64,000 nucleotides of DNA from Topomyia yanbarensis (taxonomy: Eukaryota > Arthropoda > Insecta > Diptera > Culicidae): contig NC_080671.1 of NCBI RefSeq assembly GCF_030247195.1, forward strand, positions 72,725,412 to 72,789,411, read 5' to 3'. Position numbers and translations under genes: made by a program. Below are positions 45,033-55,696 of this stretch, one piece after another. The notes under the pieces are model-generated. The model saw only the letters and a program-made list of their open reading frames with translations. It was not told the origin of the DNA and did not search any database. How positions within the stretch are numbered: the stretch's first letter is position 1; each line of letters opens with the position of its first letter.

Positions 45033-45900
45033 TGAACAACGTGGTAGTAAAACCGGATGATGGACACACTAACCGACTCGTTAGTCGGACGAACGCCGGT
45101 TGTTATGGGAGGAGATTTAACCTGACCAACACAAGAGGTTACAGCCTGTTGGAAGCCTTGGCGAAACTGGATGTAAGGCTGTGCAACGAAGGTTCCGTAA
45201 GCACATTCCGTAAAGACGACCGGGATCCATCATCAACGTAGCCTTTCGAAGCGCGTCGCTGATGGATAACATGAATTGGCGAGTTAGTGACCAGTACACA
45301 CATAGCGACCACCAAGCGATCCATTCACCATTGGTCTGCGGAATTGCATTGGAACGCAGAGAGTGAGAGCTGGCGAGCGGAAGCACTTCGACAAGGACAT
45401 CCTTGTGGAAACATTTCGTGCTGACAGACTTGCTCCAATTTAGAATGCCGGTGAGGTGTCGGAAACATTAGCGAGGGAGTGTGACGTATCAATGCAGAGA
45501 AAAATGGAGCCGAGGAAATGCCGACGTCTGTTGTGTTGGTGGAACGAAAGGCCCAGTATTCTGCATGCTGCCTGAATGCTAGAAGACGTGTGCAGAGAGA
45601 AAGATCTGAGATAGTCAGAGAAGAGTTTAAGATGACATTTCGGGCGACTAGGGGAGCTTTTAAATGTGAGATAGTATTTAGTAAGTCCACCTGTTGCAAG
45701 AATCTGTGCAGAGAAGTAGACGCTAACCCCTGGGGCAATGCTTACCGTGTCGTTATGGCCAAGGGTCCAGTGTCGCCAGTCGAAATGTGTGCTGACAAAA
45801 TGAAGATTGCCATGGAAGGTCTTTTTCTGAAGTACGACCCAACCGCTTGGCCGCCTACACCGTACATCGAAGCAGACGATGGAAATGCTGGTCACAATTG
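45033..45900 (+). pseudogene. R1-clade retrotransposon: endonuclease C-terminus and linker, decayed
   Basis: In shifting plus frames: NLTNTRGYSLLEALAKLDVR, LCNEGSVSTFRKDDRDPSS, then MDNMNWRVSDQYTHSDHQAI. The SDH triad at the end is the conserved C-terminal catalytic block of APE-type endonucleases. Later (45518-45901, a 127-codon frame) WWNERPSILHAA- and REEFKMTFRATRGAFK-like sequence is the linker between endonuclease and RT. Stops occur after DPSST and elsewhere. Minus-strand frames here are shadows. Confidence 0.7.
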
Positions 45901-46660
45901 AATCTCCAACGAAGAGGTCCTCGTAATGGCAAAAAAACTGAAAGCGAGGAAAGCTCCCGTATCGAAAGGTATCACCAACGTTGCACTGAAGACCGCGATT
46001 TTGGCGTTTCCGGAAATGTTCAGGATAGTCCTACAGAAAGGCCTTGACGAGTGCTACTTCCCGGATAGATAAAATATTCAGAAGGAAGCCACCAGGAGGT
46101 CCAGCATCGGATTGGCCTATATGCCTACTGAATACTCTTGGTAACCTCCTGGAAAGCGTCATCCTCAACAGGCTGACGACTTACGCTGAAAGAGAGAACG
46201 GACTATCGCAGAGGCAGTTCGGGTTCCAAAAAGGGATATCGATGGTGGACGTCATCCACACTGTGATCGCGAGCGCGAATAAAGCATCGAAGAGAAAGAG
46301 AAGGGGTAGTCGCTACTGCGCCGTGATAACGATAGACGAGAAGAACGCGTTCAATATTGTCAGCAGGGGGTGATCGTCATAGCGCTGCACAGAATGCGGG
46401 TTGCGGACTATCTGTGCAAGGTTCTGAAAAGTTTCATCCAGAGCCGAGTACTGGTCAACGAGGTCGATTAGGCCCACGGCGGTAGCACCTCAGGGCTCCA
46501 TATTTGGTCCAACACTCCTGAATGTAATGTACAAGATCGAGATCGTCGGCTTTGCAGATGACGTTGTCCTGACGATAACCGGTGAGACCCTCGAAGAGAT
46601 GGAGATGATGACGGTAGAGGCAATAGACTCGTGGAAACCTGGATAGCTGACGCCAAGTTG
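45901..46660 (+). pseudogene. R1-clade retrotransposon: reverse transcriptase
   Basis: MAKKLKARKAPVSKGI is the first RT motif (KA.G.DGI, with PD changed). Then come AFPEMFRIVLQKGLDECYFP, WPICLLNTLGNLLESVILNR, GLSQRQFGFQKGISMVDVI (the QFGF.KG.S..DAI motif) and FADDVVLTITGETLEEMEMM, with the FADD catalytic box intact. The usual D of the AFD/AFN motif appears as NAFN. A stop follows IVSRG at about 46371 and frames change several times. Order and wording match R1-clade RTs. R1 itself targets 28S rDNA, but no rDNA is present here, so this belongs to a non-rDNA R1-clade lineage or is a dispersed copy. Confidence 0.82.
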
Positions 46661-47271
46661 GAGCTGACCAACCACAGTACGATGATCGACGATCGGTTAG
46701 ATTAAAACAGCCACGTCGACTGTGTACGTGAGAAGGCTGCGAGGACAACTAACGCATTAGCAAGGAGAGAAAGAGGCAGCACAAGACGTCTCCTGGCGGC
46801 TGTCTCATCCTCAATACTGAGGTATGGCGTACCGACCTGGACTGCTGCGCTGAAAATCAAGCGGAACCGTGAAAAGCTGAACAGGATATTCTGGTTGATG
46901 GTTGTACGGGTCACGAATGCGAACAAAACGATATCATCGGAGGCAGTATGCGTAATTACCGAGATGATTCCCATCTACATCGCTCTGGCTGAGGACGTGG
47001 AATGCTACCAGCGGAGAAACGCACGTAATTCAAGGAGACTGGTCCGACCGGACTTATTGGCTAAGTGGCAGGAGAAAGGAAAGTGGACCTACCGACTCAT
47101 ACCAAATGTGTCTGCTTGGGACCTTGGGTACATAGGAAACATGGTGAGGTGAACTCTTATCAGACGCAGTTTTTGTCCGGGCACAGATGCTCCGTAAGTA
47201 TCTGCATCGGTTTAGACACGCTTCGTCACCCCTTTGTCCGGAGTGTGTGAACGTGCAAGAGACACTGGAAC
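46661..47271 (+). pseudogene. R1-clade retrotransposon: C-terminal region up to the hAT-like insertion
   Basis: A plus frame (46895-47152) reads ISSEAVCVITEMIPIYIALA, then WTYRLIPNVSAW. A frame change then gives KHGEVN..QTQFLSGHRC..KYLHRF, ASSPLCPECVNVQETLE. The last part is the C-terminal cysteine-rich motif (C..C...HV...CP) of R1-clade ORF2. The sequence is cut after ETLE by the hAT-like element and resumes with HML at 49095. Earlier (46661-46900) RRAARTTNALARRE- and SSILRYGVPTWTAAL-like pieces represent the RT thumb. Confidence 0.75.
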
Positions 47272-49094
47272 TAGGGTTCGTCGCGGTTGCGGTAATTACC
47301 GCAACCGCGCGGTATTTACCGCACCCGCACCGCAAAAACTGCGGTGCGGTGAGACACTTTTTCTCGCGGATGCGGTGCGGGAAATGAGCTTTTACCGCGC
47401 GGTATTACCGCAACCGCACTTAAAAAAATAATTGATAAAGTCTGCTTCAAAAAGTGAATTAAAACTTTGACTTTTAGCATTTAAGAACGACGCAAATTAT
47501 TACCTTACAATAGGGAAACATAATAAACATTTAATTGCTCTAATTTCCATGGACTTTACAATGATTTGAAAAGAAATCTGAATATAATCTATATTCAACC
47601 CATCGTTACTTACATTATTAATTTGGCACCATTATATTTACGACATATTTTGAACATTTTGAAAAAATTACAAGCGAACCTTTTAAAATATATAAAATGC
47701 ACAATCCAATCATTGAAAAACAATTGAATTGTACTGTGAAATTCAATTTAAAAAAGCCTCATTTCTCCCGATTCCTCTTGGCAATCGTGAAATTATGAAT
47801 CGTGTACGATGGCGTTTTCTCAACTGTAAATTTTAATTAATTTGGAGAACTTAAAGATGAACTTAAAAAAGTCTTAAGACTTAAAAACAACCCAAAGAAT
47901 GAAATTATCATCATCAAAACAAACGAATTTGGAGGAATCAGCAGTAAGGGAGACAAATGTTTGAAGAGCGTCCAAAATAAGCAAGGGTCCAAATTAGGCT
48001 GATAACTTTATTATTCGTTCTTCAACATCGTATTTCTATCTCTGTTGGTTTCTGTGTAAATTCGCAATGAATTTTCCTGCAGTTCGTTTTTCAGACTCCT
48101 TCTACATAACTTTTTTTCGCATACGTCCATTGTTCGTCCAACTGGGAATATTTTCTACCAATTTAACAACTAATATTTTTCAGTTAGGAGTATTTTGTAA
48201 CTTTTTGAAATTAAAGCTTTCGAAGTAAGTATAGGGTATTTCGATTTTTTTGTGTTTCTCAAAGCCTCTTTTCATATTGCGACAAGTGTCAAAGTTAGCC
48301 CAGATACCAAATTTTGCACAGGACTATTTTTGACCTCTACCAACTTCAATTGAAGTTTTTGCATTGGCATTATGGAAAAATATTAGAAAAACTACATAAA
48401 AAGGTAGATCTTTCGAACTAGCTATTAGAAAATTACAACTCATACAATTTTAAGGGTGCAATCTTAGTATTTTAATAAGAATACATCGATTTCTTGAAAA
48501 ATACGAAGTAAGTGTTTTAACGTATTTTGTTCCTTAAATCCCCTATTTGTATAAACATTTCTGCTGTATGCTGTAGATCATACATATTTTGCAGTTTTTC
48601 AAATGTCCTTCAACAACTCTGTACCGGTTGAGATGGGATGGATACCTGATCTGATATTAATTAAAAGTTTTCCTATTAATTGCAGCTGAAAAACGTTTTT
48701 GTATGTATAATGATGAAATACAGCTACATTTCATAGGACTTCAGTGCTATGCTAATGTTTACCTTGTTTCGAAAGTATTTATCTCAAGATGTACGGCATT
48801 TTATTAATAAAACTTGCAAAGTTGACATTTTTTTAATAAATTTTTCATTCTGAGGAGTCCGTCAAAGTTAATGTTCGTGTAAATAGGAAATTATATATAG
48901 TTATACAAATAAATTAATATTTTTTCAACACACTTTTGAAAAATACAGATTTTTACCGCATTTACCGCATTACCGCGCGGTGCGGTGCGGTAAATGCAGT
49001 GCGGTTGCGGTAAGCGGTGCGGTTTCATTATTTTTTTGCGGTTGCGGTGCGGACTATCCATTTACCGCCCACATCCGCACCGCGACGAACCCTA
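47272..49094. mobile_element. hAT-like element, copy 1, inside the R1-clade ORF2
   Basis: 1823 bp bounded by TAGGGTTCGTCGCGGT and its inverse ACCGCGACGAACCCTA-type end, with a perfect 8-bp duplication ACTGGAAC (47264-47271 and 49095-49102). Eight-base duplications with TAGGG ends are typical of hAT elements. Both ends carry 130-150 bp of GCGGTTGCGGTAAA/ACCGCACCGC subterminal repeats. The AT-rich interior has no transposase frame, so the element is non-autonomous. Related pieces lie at 50575-50720 and 52682-55374. Confidence 0.85.
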
Positions 49095-50300
49095 ACTGGA
49101 ACACATGCTCTAGATTCGAAGAAGTCCGAAGGGGTACGCCTAGTGTGACAGTGGTTAGTGCTACGAGTATATCTGTGACGCTATCAATAGAGTGATTGCG
49201 AGCATACTCTCCGAGCTGCGGAGAAAGTGGCGAAGGGACCAACAAAGTAGCGCCATTGGCTAGAACGCCACCGTGAAACCACAAATCGGGTTTCGGGAGA
49301 AATTCCGCCACCGGGGAACTCTCATTCGGTGTAGACTAGGTCCACTAGGCCCGCCGGGGACCAGTTGAGTAGTACGCGGCCTAGCAACGAGTTCGGGTCA
49401 TCGGGGCACCAGTGATCCGGACGTCAGGCTTTGCCGGAATCGCCAGACCGACCTCGACACCCTACTGGGTAGCTCGTGAGTAGGCTAAATCCAATGCCGG
49501 GGATCAGTGCGAGTAGATCGCGTCGAATAGCTAGCAGTGGGTCGTTGGTGTGCCAGTGAACCGGAAGCTACGCTCCACCCGGAATCGCTGGATGGACCTC
49601 AGCACCTACTGACTGGCCCGTTGAGTAAGCTAGGTCCACCGCCGGGGACTAGAGCGAGTAGGTCGGAACGAAGCGGGGAGCTAAATGACTCACGGAAACG
49701 AACTTCTGCATCGGGAACAATCTACCGCCGGGAAATTTACGGTAGGGTAGATCCGCCGCCGTGGACTATCCGCATGAATTGCAACGAAAATGGGAGCTAA
49801 TTGACTCACGAAACAAACATCGGTACAGAGAGAAATTCCGTTGCTGGGGAACTCTCAGCGGAGTAGGATAATATTCGAGTTGATCTCGATAAATCTGGGA
49901 GATAAATAGCTAAAGAAAGCGGATATCGCTGTCGGTGAAAATTCCTCCGTCGGGGAACTATCGGTCGGACTAGGGTGAATTCACCATCGGGGACTACCCG
50001 AGTAGATCGTTCTAAGGCCGGGAGCTGAATGACTCACAGAAATAGGAGCTAAATGGCTCATGGAATCAGTATCTAAACGACTCAGGTGGACGAGAGCTAA
50101 AACGGTGACGTAATAGATGGAGGCAAGAACCAGAAGAGGAGTTAAATCAAAGCTTAAAAGTCGAGCCATGTCATGAACCAAGTAAGACTCCGAGATAGAG
50201 CAGAATAAAGAGGTGCGACGAAAGTACAACGCCCACCGCCACGAAGTAATACCTTGTTGGAGTTCCATTTAAAAATGCTGAATCCTTCCGTATAAAGATT
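49095..50300 (+). mobile_element. R1-clade retrotransposon: last coding residues and 3' untranslated region
   Basis: Starts with HML, then (one base frame change) RFEEVRRG, closing ORF2. From 49200 onward the sequence is GC-richer and noncoding. It is built of loosely repeated blocks: a GGGGA(C/A)T..GAGTAG(A/G)TCG word near 49498, 49646, 49866 and 49990, and GGGAGCTAAATGACTCACGG-like words near 49676, 49792, 50020 and 50050. Repeated 3' untranslated sequence is common in R1-clade elements. The end, near 50300, is not marked by a clear tail. Confidence 0.6.
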
Positions 50301-50473
50301 CGCCATCTCTATCTTATTGTTATTATTTATCTGTAAGTGTCATTCCAATCGTGCACGAGACTTATCAAAAACACCCAATCCGAAGAAAATCGCTTCGAAT
50401 CCTTCTGGAACGAAGACCATTGACAGGTCTCGTTGAAGCTTTTTGAACCTTACTATAAAAACACACATATATT

Positions 50474-50574
50474 ACCTCAAATCGTCGAGCTGAGACGATT
50501 GGTATATAAGACTCGGCCTTCCGGGCCTCGGAAAGAGTCTTGAAAGTTTGAGCGAATTCTTTTATAAGAAATGT
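50474..50574 (+). repeat. Culicid-type dispersed repeat, terminal fragment (copy 5)
   Basis: Contains ATCGTCGAGCTGAGACGATT, ATATAAGACTCGGCCTTCCG and GGGCCTCGG, which are the right end of the repeat seen complete at 24.6-24.7 kb. Only about 100 bp remain, directly followed by a hAT-like fragment. Confidence 0.6.
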
Positions 50575-50720
50575 AAAAATACATCAATTTTACCGCATTA
50601 TCGCGCGGTGCCATGCGTAAATATAGTGCGGTTGCGGTAAGTGGTGCGGTTTTATTATTTTTTGCAGTTGCAGTGCGAACAATCCACTTATTCCCCGCAT
50701 CGGCACCGCGATGAACCCTA
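50575..50720. mobile_element. hAT-like element, terminal fragment (copy 3)
   Basis: Matches the last ~145 bp of copy 1 (CCGCATTACCGCGCGGTGC-type start through GCGATGAACCCTA), with several C/T and A/G changes. The internal and left parts are missing, so it is a truncated relic. No duplication is recognisable. Confidence 0.65.
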
Positions 50721-52673
50721 AGTGGGAAACACCCTACACTGGGTTGTGCTTTATTTATGCAAATTTCCAAACGCCAGGATTATACATTGTTGTTGGTGTT
50801 GGAAATAAACATTAAAGAACATTCATTAGATAATCGGCGATTGATGTCAGTAAAAAAATTAATTCCGCAACACGAGTCAAAGTTCGAACAACTTTTGCTA
50901 CACTTTCTTATTTAATCCGATCCCGGTTACAGAAAAACAAAACAACAACAAAAAAGCAAACAGCCGGGAAGATCCCCTCCCACTCTGAATCAAGCATCCT
51001 ACAGAATGCTGACGCGAGCCCGCCCAGTGGCAGAAGCACATCAATTAATCTTGTTTTCAACTGACCCACTCTCCACGCTGCTGCCTGAAGACTGTCTCCG
51101 ATGTAACGACAGCGAACTTTTCATTTGCCTGTGGTTTAACCGAAATCAAACCGACCAAGAATGACGGACGTGGGAATGGCGCTCAATCTCGGAAGGAACT
51201 ATCGTTGTTTGTGTTTTGTTGCAGCTTCGGACCACAGCGAAGCAGCGAAAAATCAACTTACCCGCACCCACACTCGACGGTGCCTAGCACTCACTCTGTC
51301 TGTCCATCTGTCTATCTGTCTATCTGTCTGTTATGAGCAAAGCGAAACGAAACAAGTGACACCAAAGACTACCGCCCACTTTTTTATCGCTTAATGCGGA
51401 AAATGAAACCCCGACAAAGGCCTGTCGGGTGACCGCGTCAGGACTTGACGGATGGAGGCGTGAAGCAATTGTGAAAATTGAGATTGTAAATGAGGACATT
51501 TCTTGACGAGACTTTTGCCTTCCGTTTTGAACGCCGCGACGATTCAACTGTCTGTCGAATTTCCGTGGTTCTGTCGATGGAATAATACGATTCACAATTG
51601 CACTTGAGTTAATAATGTTCATAACTTGATTTGTAACGAGTCGGTATGGTTGGTTGGTTGGTTGGTTGATGAAGGACGAGCTCCAGTGATCAGGTACTTG
51701 AACTTGTGTCTGTTCCACTGATTTTATTTTTCAATATTTACAATATCAGTAAAAAAATTAACGAATAACTTAATCAATAATCAATTAATCAATTTACAAT
51801 ATCAGTAAAGAATTAACGAATAACTTAATCAAATTGTAATAGCTTCTACCTCAAGATTATTCACACAACTGCAAAGCACGTTCACCTTCAACTCTCATTA
51901 CTTTTCAAATGGTTATTTCCATTGTTCATTGCAAATGCACTTTTAAGCAAATCTATATGCCTCTCCAATCTTCGTAAAAGTGCTCTACAGTATTCATTAG
52001 ACAAGTGGTTGATTACTTCATTCGCCTACGCTTCACAGCCAAGGATGGACGGAATTATTTCCGGCAAGGCGAGACGCGGCGAAGGTGGATACTCCTGGCA
52101 GCAGTTTAACAAGATTCCCTTGGAATAAAGAAGGAAAAATTCATTGTTAATACTATCTCATCCATTCCCATCCGGGATGCCCAAGCCAGCAACCCTCCCC
52201 CCAAGCAGCCAACAGTGACAGACATTGCAACAAGCATTCCAATGGCTTCGGAAACTCAAATCACTCAGCTAGTGCAGTGAGCCGGTCTCACTCCGTTGGC
52301 ACCGAGTTCTGCATACTTTTAATTTACTAAATTGCTTTTTCGAATTGCATTAACGCAAAGTGGATGTTTATAGTCGTTATTACAATCCTTTTTCCCGCTC
52401 TGTTTTTCTTTCTCTCTCAGAGGAATGAGCTGGTATATTTTTATTCTATTTGTGTAAACTAGTGTCAAGGTTAAGAGCTCAGTATAAAAGTTTGCATAAG
52501 ATGATAATGCGACAAATTTGGTTGAAGCGAATGCTTGATGGTTTTGAACAATATAAGCAATTAATCACCATTTTGTTTCAAAAATTTTTCTATTGTTCCA
52601 TCGAATATTAAAAAATTCATCTTTCAAATACACGGACGAACGCTCGATAGAATCTGCTTCAACGACTAGGATA
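50721..52673. other. No gene recognised; quiet, more balanced-composition stretch
   Basis: 50.9-52.5 kb lacks the repeats seen around it. It holds simple repeats only: CTGTC/TATC tetranucleotides at about 51294-51334 and (GGTT)5 at about 51647-51668. An imperfect ~45-bp direct repeat (ATTTACAATATCAGTAAA..ATTAACGAATAACTTAATCA) occurs at about 51736 and 51791. Frames at 51161-51394, 51320-51718 and 51922-52128 have no domain. It may be intronic or intergenic. Confidence 0.4.
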
Positions 52674-53674
52674 CATGAAAGTAGGGTTCGTCGCGGTGCG
52701 GATGTGGGCGGTAAATGGATTGTCCGCACCGTAACCGCAAAAAAATAATAAAACCGCACCGCTTACCGCAACCGCACTTTATTTACCGCACCGCATCACG
52801 CGGTAATGCGGTAAATGCGGAAAAAAATTTCTATTTTTAAAAATAGTGTTGAAAAATTGTACATTTGTGTAACCATATCTAATAAAATGTTATTCTTATT
52901 CACACGAAATTTAACTCTAAGAGACTCCCCAGAACTTAATGTTTACGAAAAAAATCAACTTTTGCATTTTCTGTTAATAAAATTCCGTAGATTTTAAGGC
53001 AAACATTATACATTCAAAAACGTTCTACTGCAGTAATAGGAAAACTTTTATTTTAGCAACCCTTCAGTTAATTGAAAAATGTGAAATAAAAATGTAACAA
53101 GAAATGAAGTTGCATAGTTTTTTCTTTAAATTTTCATATTTTCAATGTTTTTGACATATGAAAATGAAATGGATGATTTTCGCATTTACGTAGTAAACCA
53201 CCTTTCATTCTTAAAGGAATTTCACCAAAAAAATTAAAGTCGAAATACCAGTACTTCTATATAGTAGCGCATATATTCCAATACAGTGAAATAAAAACCT
53301 ATATTATTTCATTAATAAGAACGACGCCATATTTGACGAAAAAAAAAATTGCTCTATACATTACATCTAATCAGGAGTCCGGTCTCAACCGGCACAGAAT
53401 TATTGAACATTAGAAAAACTGCAAAAAATGCATGATTTGAAGCATACAGCAGAAATGATTTTTAAAAATAGGGGGTTTTATGGACAAAATATCCCAAAAC
53501 TCCAACTTCCGCATTCTTCAAGAAATAGATGTATTATCATTCAAAAACTAAGATTGCTCCCTTTAAAATGAATGAAGTGTAATTTTCTGAAGGCTAGTTT
53601 GAAAGTTCTAGCATTTAATATATTTTCCTCTAATATTTTCCCAATGAGCCAATGGCAAAAACTTCAATTGAAGT

Positions 53675-54029
53675 ACTATGCTATATTTCACCCTAAGGAG
53701 GAAAATTTGGTAAAAACCAAAATTTCTCGCTAGGGTGAAAATTTGTTGGTAAAAACCAGTCTTTGTACAGGAGGGCACAAATTCTTATTTCATACTGTGT
53801 TGCGTTTCGGCTTCGCCTCATCAGAAACCAACACTAACTTATTGTCGGAATAGATTAAAGGCATAAATAGAACTTCTGCTCGAACGGGACATCACGTTTG
53901 ATCAGTCGTTCGATTGAAACACAAAGTGTGTTTTAGTTTTAAGGGATTTGCGTCAAGCCGGCGCTAATCTATTCCGACAATAAGTTAGTGTTGGTTTCTG
54001 ATGAGGCGAAGCCGAAACGCAACACAGTA
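53675..54029 (+). mobile_element. 355-bp insertion with 12-bp duplication, 66-bp inverted arms and hammerhead-like core
   Basis: Flanked by TTCAATTGAAGT at 53663-53674 and 54030-54041; copy 1 has this word once, so it is a target-site duplication. The right two-thirds are a perfect inverted repeat (53792-53857 and 53965-54030, 66 bp, no mismatch; 107-bp spacer). Each arm contains CTGATGA, GGC-GAA-GCC and GAAAC, the conserved core and stem II of a hammerhead ribozyme (plus strand 53998-54018, minus strand in the left arm). Hammerhead motifs are known in Penelope-like and short retroelements. No reading frame of note. Retroelement origin is inferred from the long duplication. Confidence 0.6.
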
Positions 54030-54391
54030 TTCAATTGAAGTGAACGGGAGTCAAACTATGGAGTATTTGGCAACAAAAGCTTCAAAAAAGCTACAAAATA
54101 GTCTTGACTGAAAAATATTGGGACTTAATTTGGTAGAAAATTATAATAAATTTGAATGGAAGTACACGAAAAAAAGTTATGTAGCATACTTTTTGAGAAA
54201 GAGTCCAATAAAATTGACTGCAGAAAAATTCACATTGAATTTACACAGCAATCAAAGAAGATAGAAACATAATGTTGATGAACGAATGATAGAATAGTCA
54301 TCCTAATTTGGACCTCCTTATTTTGAACGCTTTCATACATTTGTATCCTATACTGTCAATTACTCCAAATTCGTTTGGTTTGATGAAGATA

Positions 54392-54846
54392 CCCGATCAG
54401 AACATAACTGGCATAACTGATTTATAACACCTGGAGTTATTTATTTCAAAAATATTTTGAAACACAACCTGTTATAAATCCGGCTGGTTAGTTGTTAAAA
54501 TAACATAAAATAAAACAAAAACTGGCTAATGATAACAAAATTGTAACAAAATTTGATATGATTTTATCAAAGTTAAAACTAAATGAGATATAATTTTTTT
54601 CCAAAAGTAGAAACGTCCTCTGTAAAAGAACTGTATTAGATATAACCATCTAATGACAGCGACCTAGTAACAAACGATCAATTCATAAATTGATCGTTTC
54701 ATAATAGATTATGTTATAATATTGATAGTAAAGAAAACTGTCCGCAATCCATTTTGCATTCCGTTATCTGAATATAACTCCAGTTGTTATAAATATCAAC
54801 CATAGTTATAATAGTATTATTGTTTTGTTATGCTCTTCTGATCGGG
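54392..54846. mobile_element. 455-bp MITE with TA duplication, nested in hAT-like copy 2
   Basis: Ends CCCGATCAGAACATAAC and (inverse of right) CCCGATCAGAAGAGCATAAC. TA lies outside both ends (54390-54391 and 54847-54848). Copy 1 of the host element has AATTATCATCATC at the corresponding place without any insertion. The interior is rich in GTTATAA/TTATAAC words on both strands. No transposase frame. TA duplication points to a Tc1/mariner-type mobiliser. Confidence 0.75.
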
Positions 54847-55696
54847 TAATTATATTCTTTGGGTTGTGCTTAAGTCCCAGCATAATTAGTGCATCTCTAA
54901 TTCCTTTAAATTAGTCAAAATTCACAGTTGAAAAATTGATATCGAAAACGATTCATAATTTCACGATTTCCAACAGAAATCGAGAGAAGTGATGCACTTT
55001 TAAATTGGATTTAAGAGTAAAAATTTATATTTTTAAATTATCTAATAATTTTGTCTCTATTTGGATCTTGCATTTTATGTATTTGAAATGGTTAGTTTGT
55101 GAAGATATACTTAGAAGTATAAAATAACTAGTCCAAAATATGTCGTAAAAATAATAGCGTCAAAATATTTCGGACACAGCCAGATTTTCTTTCATTATAG
55201 CAGTCTGTTTATCAATTTAGAATAATCAAAATTATCACTTTATCATTTTTTTTTGCGGTGCGGTTGCGGTAAAACCGCGCGGTAAAAGCTCTTTCCCGCA
55301 GCGCATCTGCGGGAAAGTGTCTCACCGCACCGCAGATTTCGCGGTGCGGGTGCTGTAAATACCGCGCGGTTGCGTCCAACTGTATCAGAGGTGTGTTTCC
55401 ATTGCCCAGTGTAACAGAGATGTCAAAATTCCACAAACTGGTGATTTCAAAATACAGAGTTACTGAAAAAACTGACTAAAAACAATTGATGTTATTACTT
55501 TGGGAACATATCTAGTAAATATGAGCAAAATTCAATAAGAAATGTCCACTACACCAACTTGAAATATATTTTGAGTCATTTTCCAGGCACTATGAACATT
55601 TTTGGGTTTAACAAGAAACAATATTTTTCTGCTTCGTTATAACATAACTCGATAAAAAGTAACGAAAAAATTGAGTTACTTTATACAGAGGTATTA

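Larger units (their letters stand above)
52682..55374. mobile_element. hAT-like element, copy 2, inverted, with two nested insertions
   Basis: Begins TAGGGTTCGTCGCGGTGC and ends in ACCGCGCGGTTGCG, so it is in the opposite orientation to copy 1 and lacks its last ~27 bp. Interior segments align with copy 1 in reverse, for example 53380-53700 with 48256-48640 and 54220-54390 with 47900-48090. It is 2693 bp, about 825 bp longer than expected from copy 1. That surplus is accounted for by the insertions at 53675-54029 and 54392-54846. No transposase frame. Confidence 0.8.

Noticed and set aside
45325..45895. Minus-strand frames of 137 and 151 codons opposite the R1-clade element
   Set aside because: They are complements of a region with clear plus-strand endonuclease and linker similarity, and show no domain.
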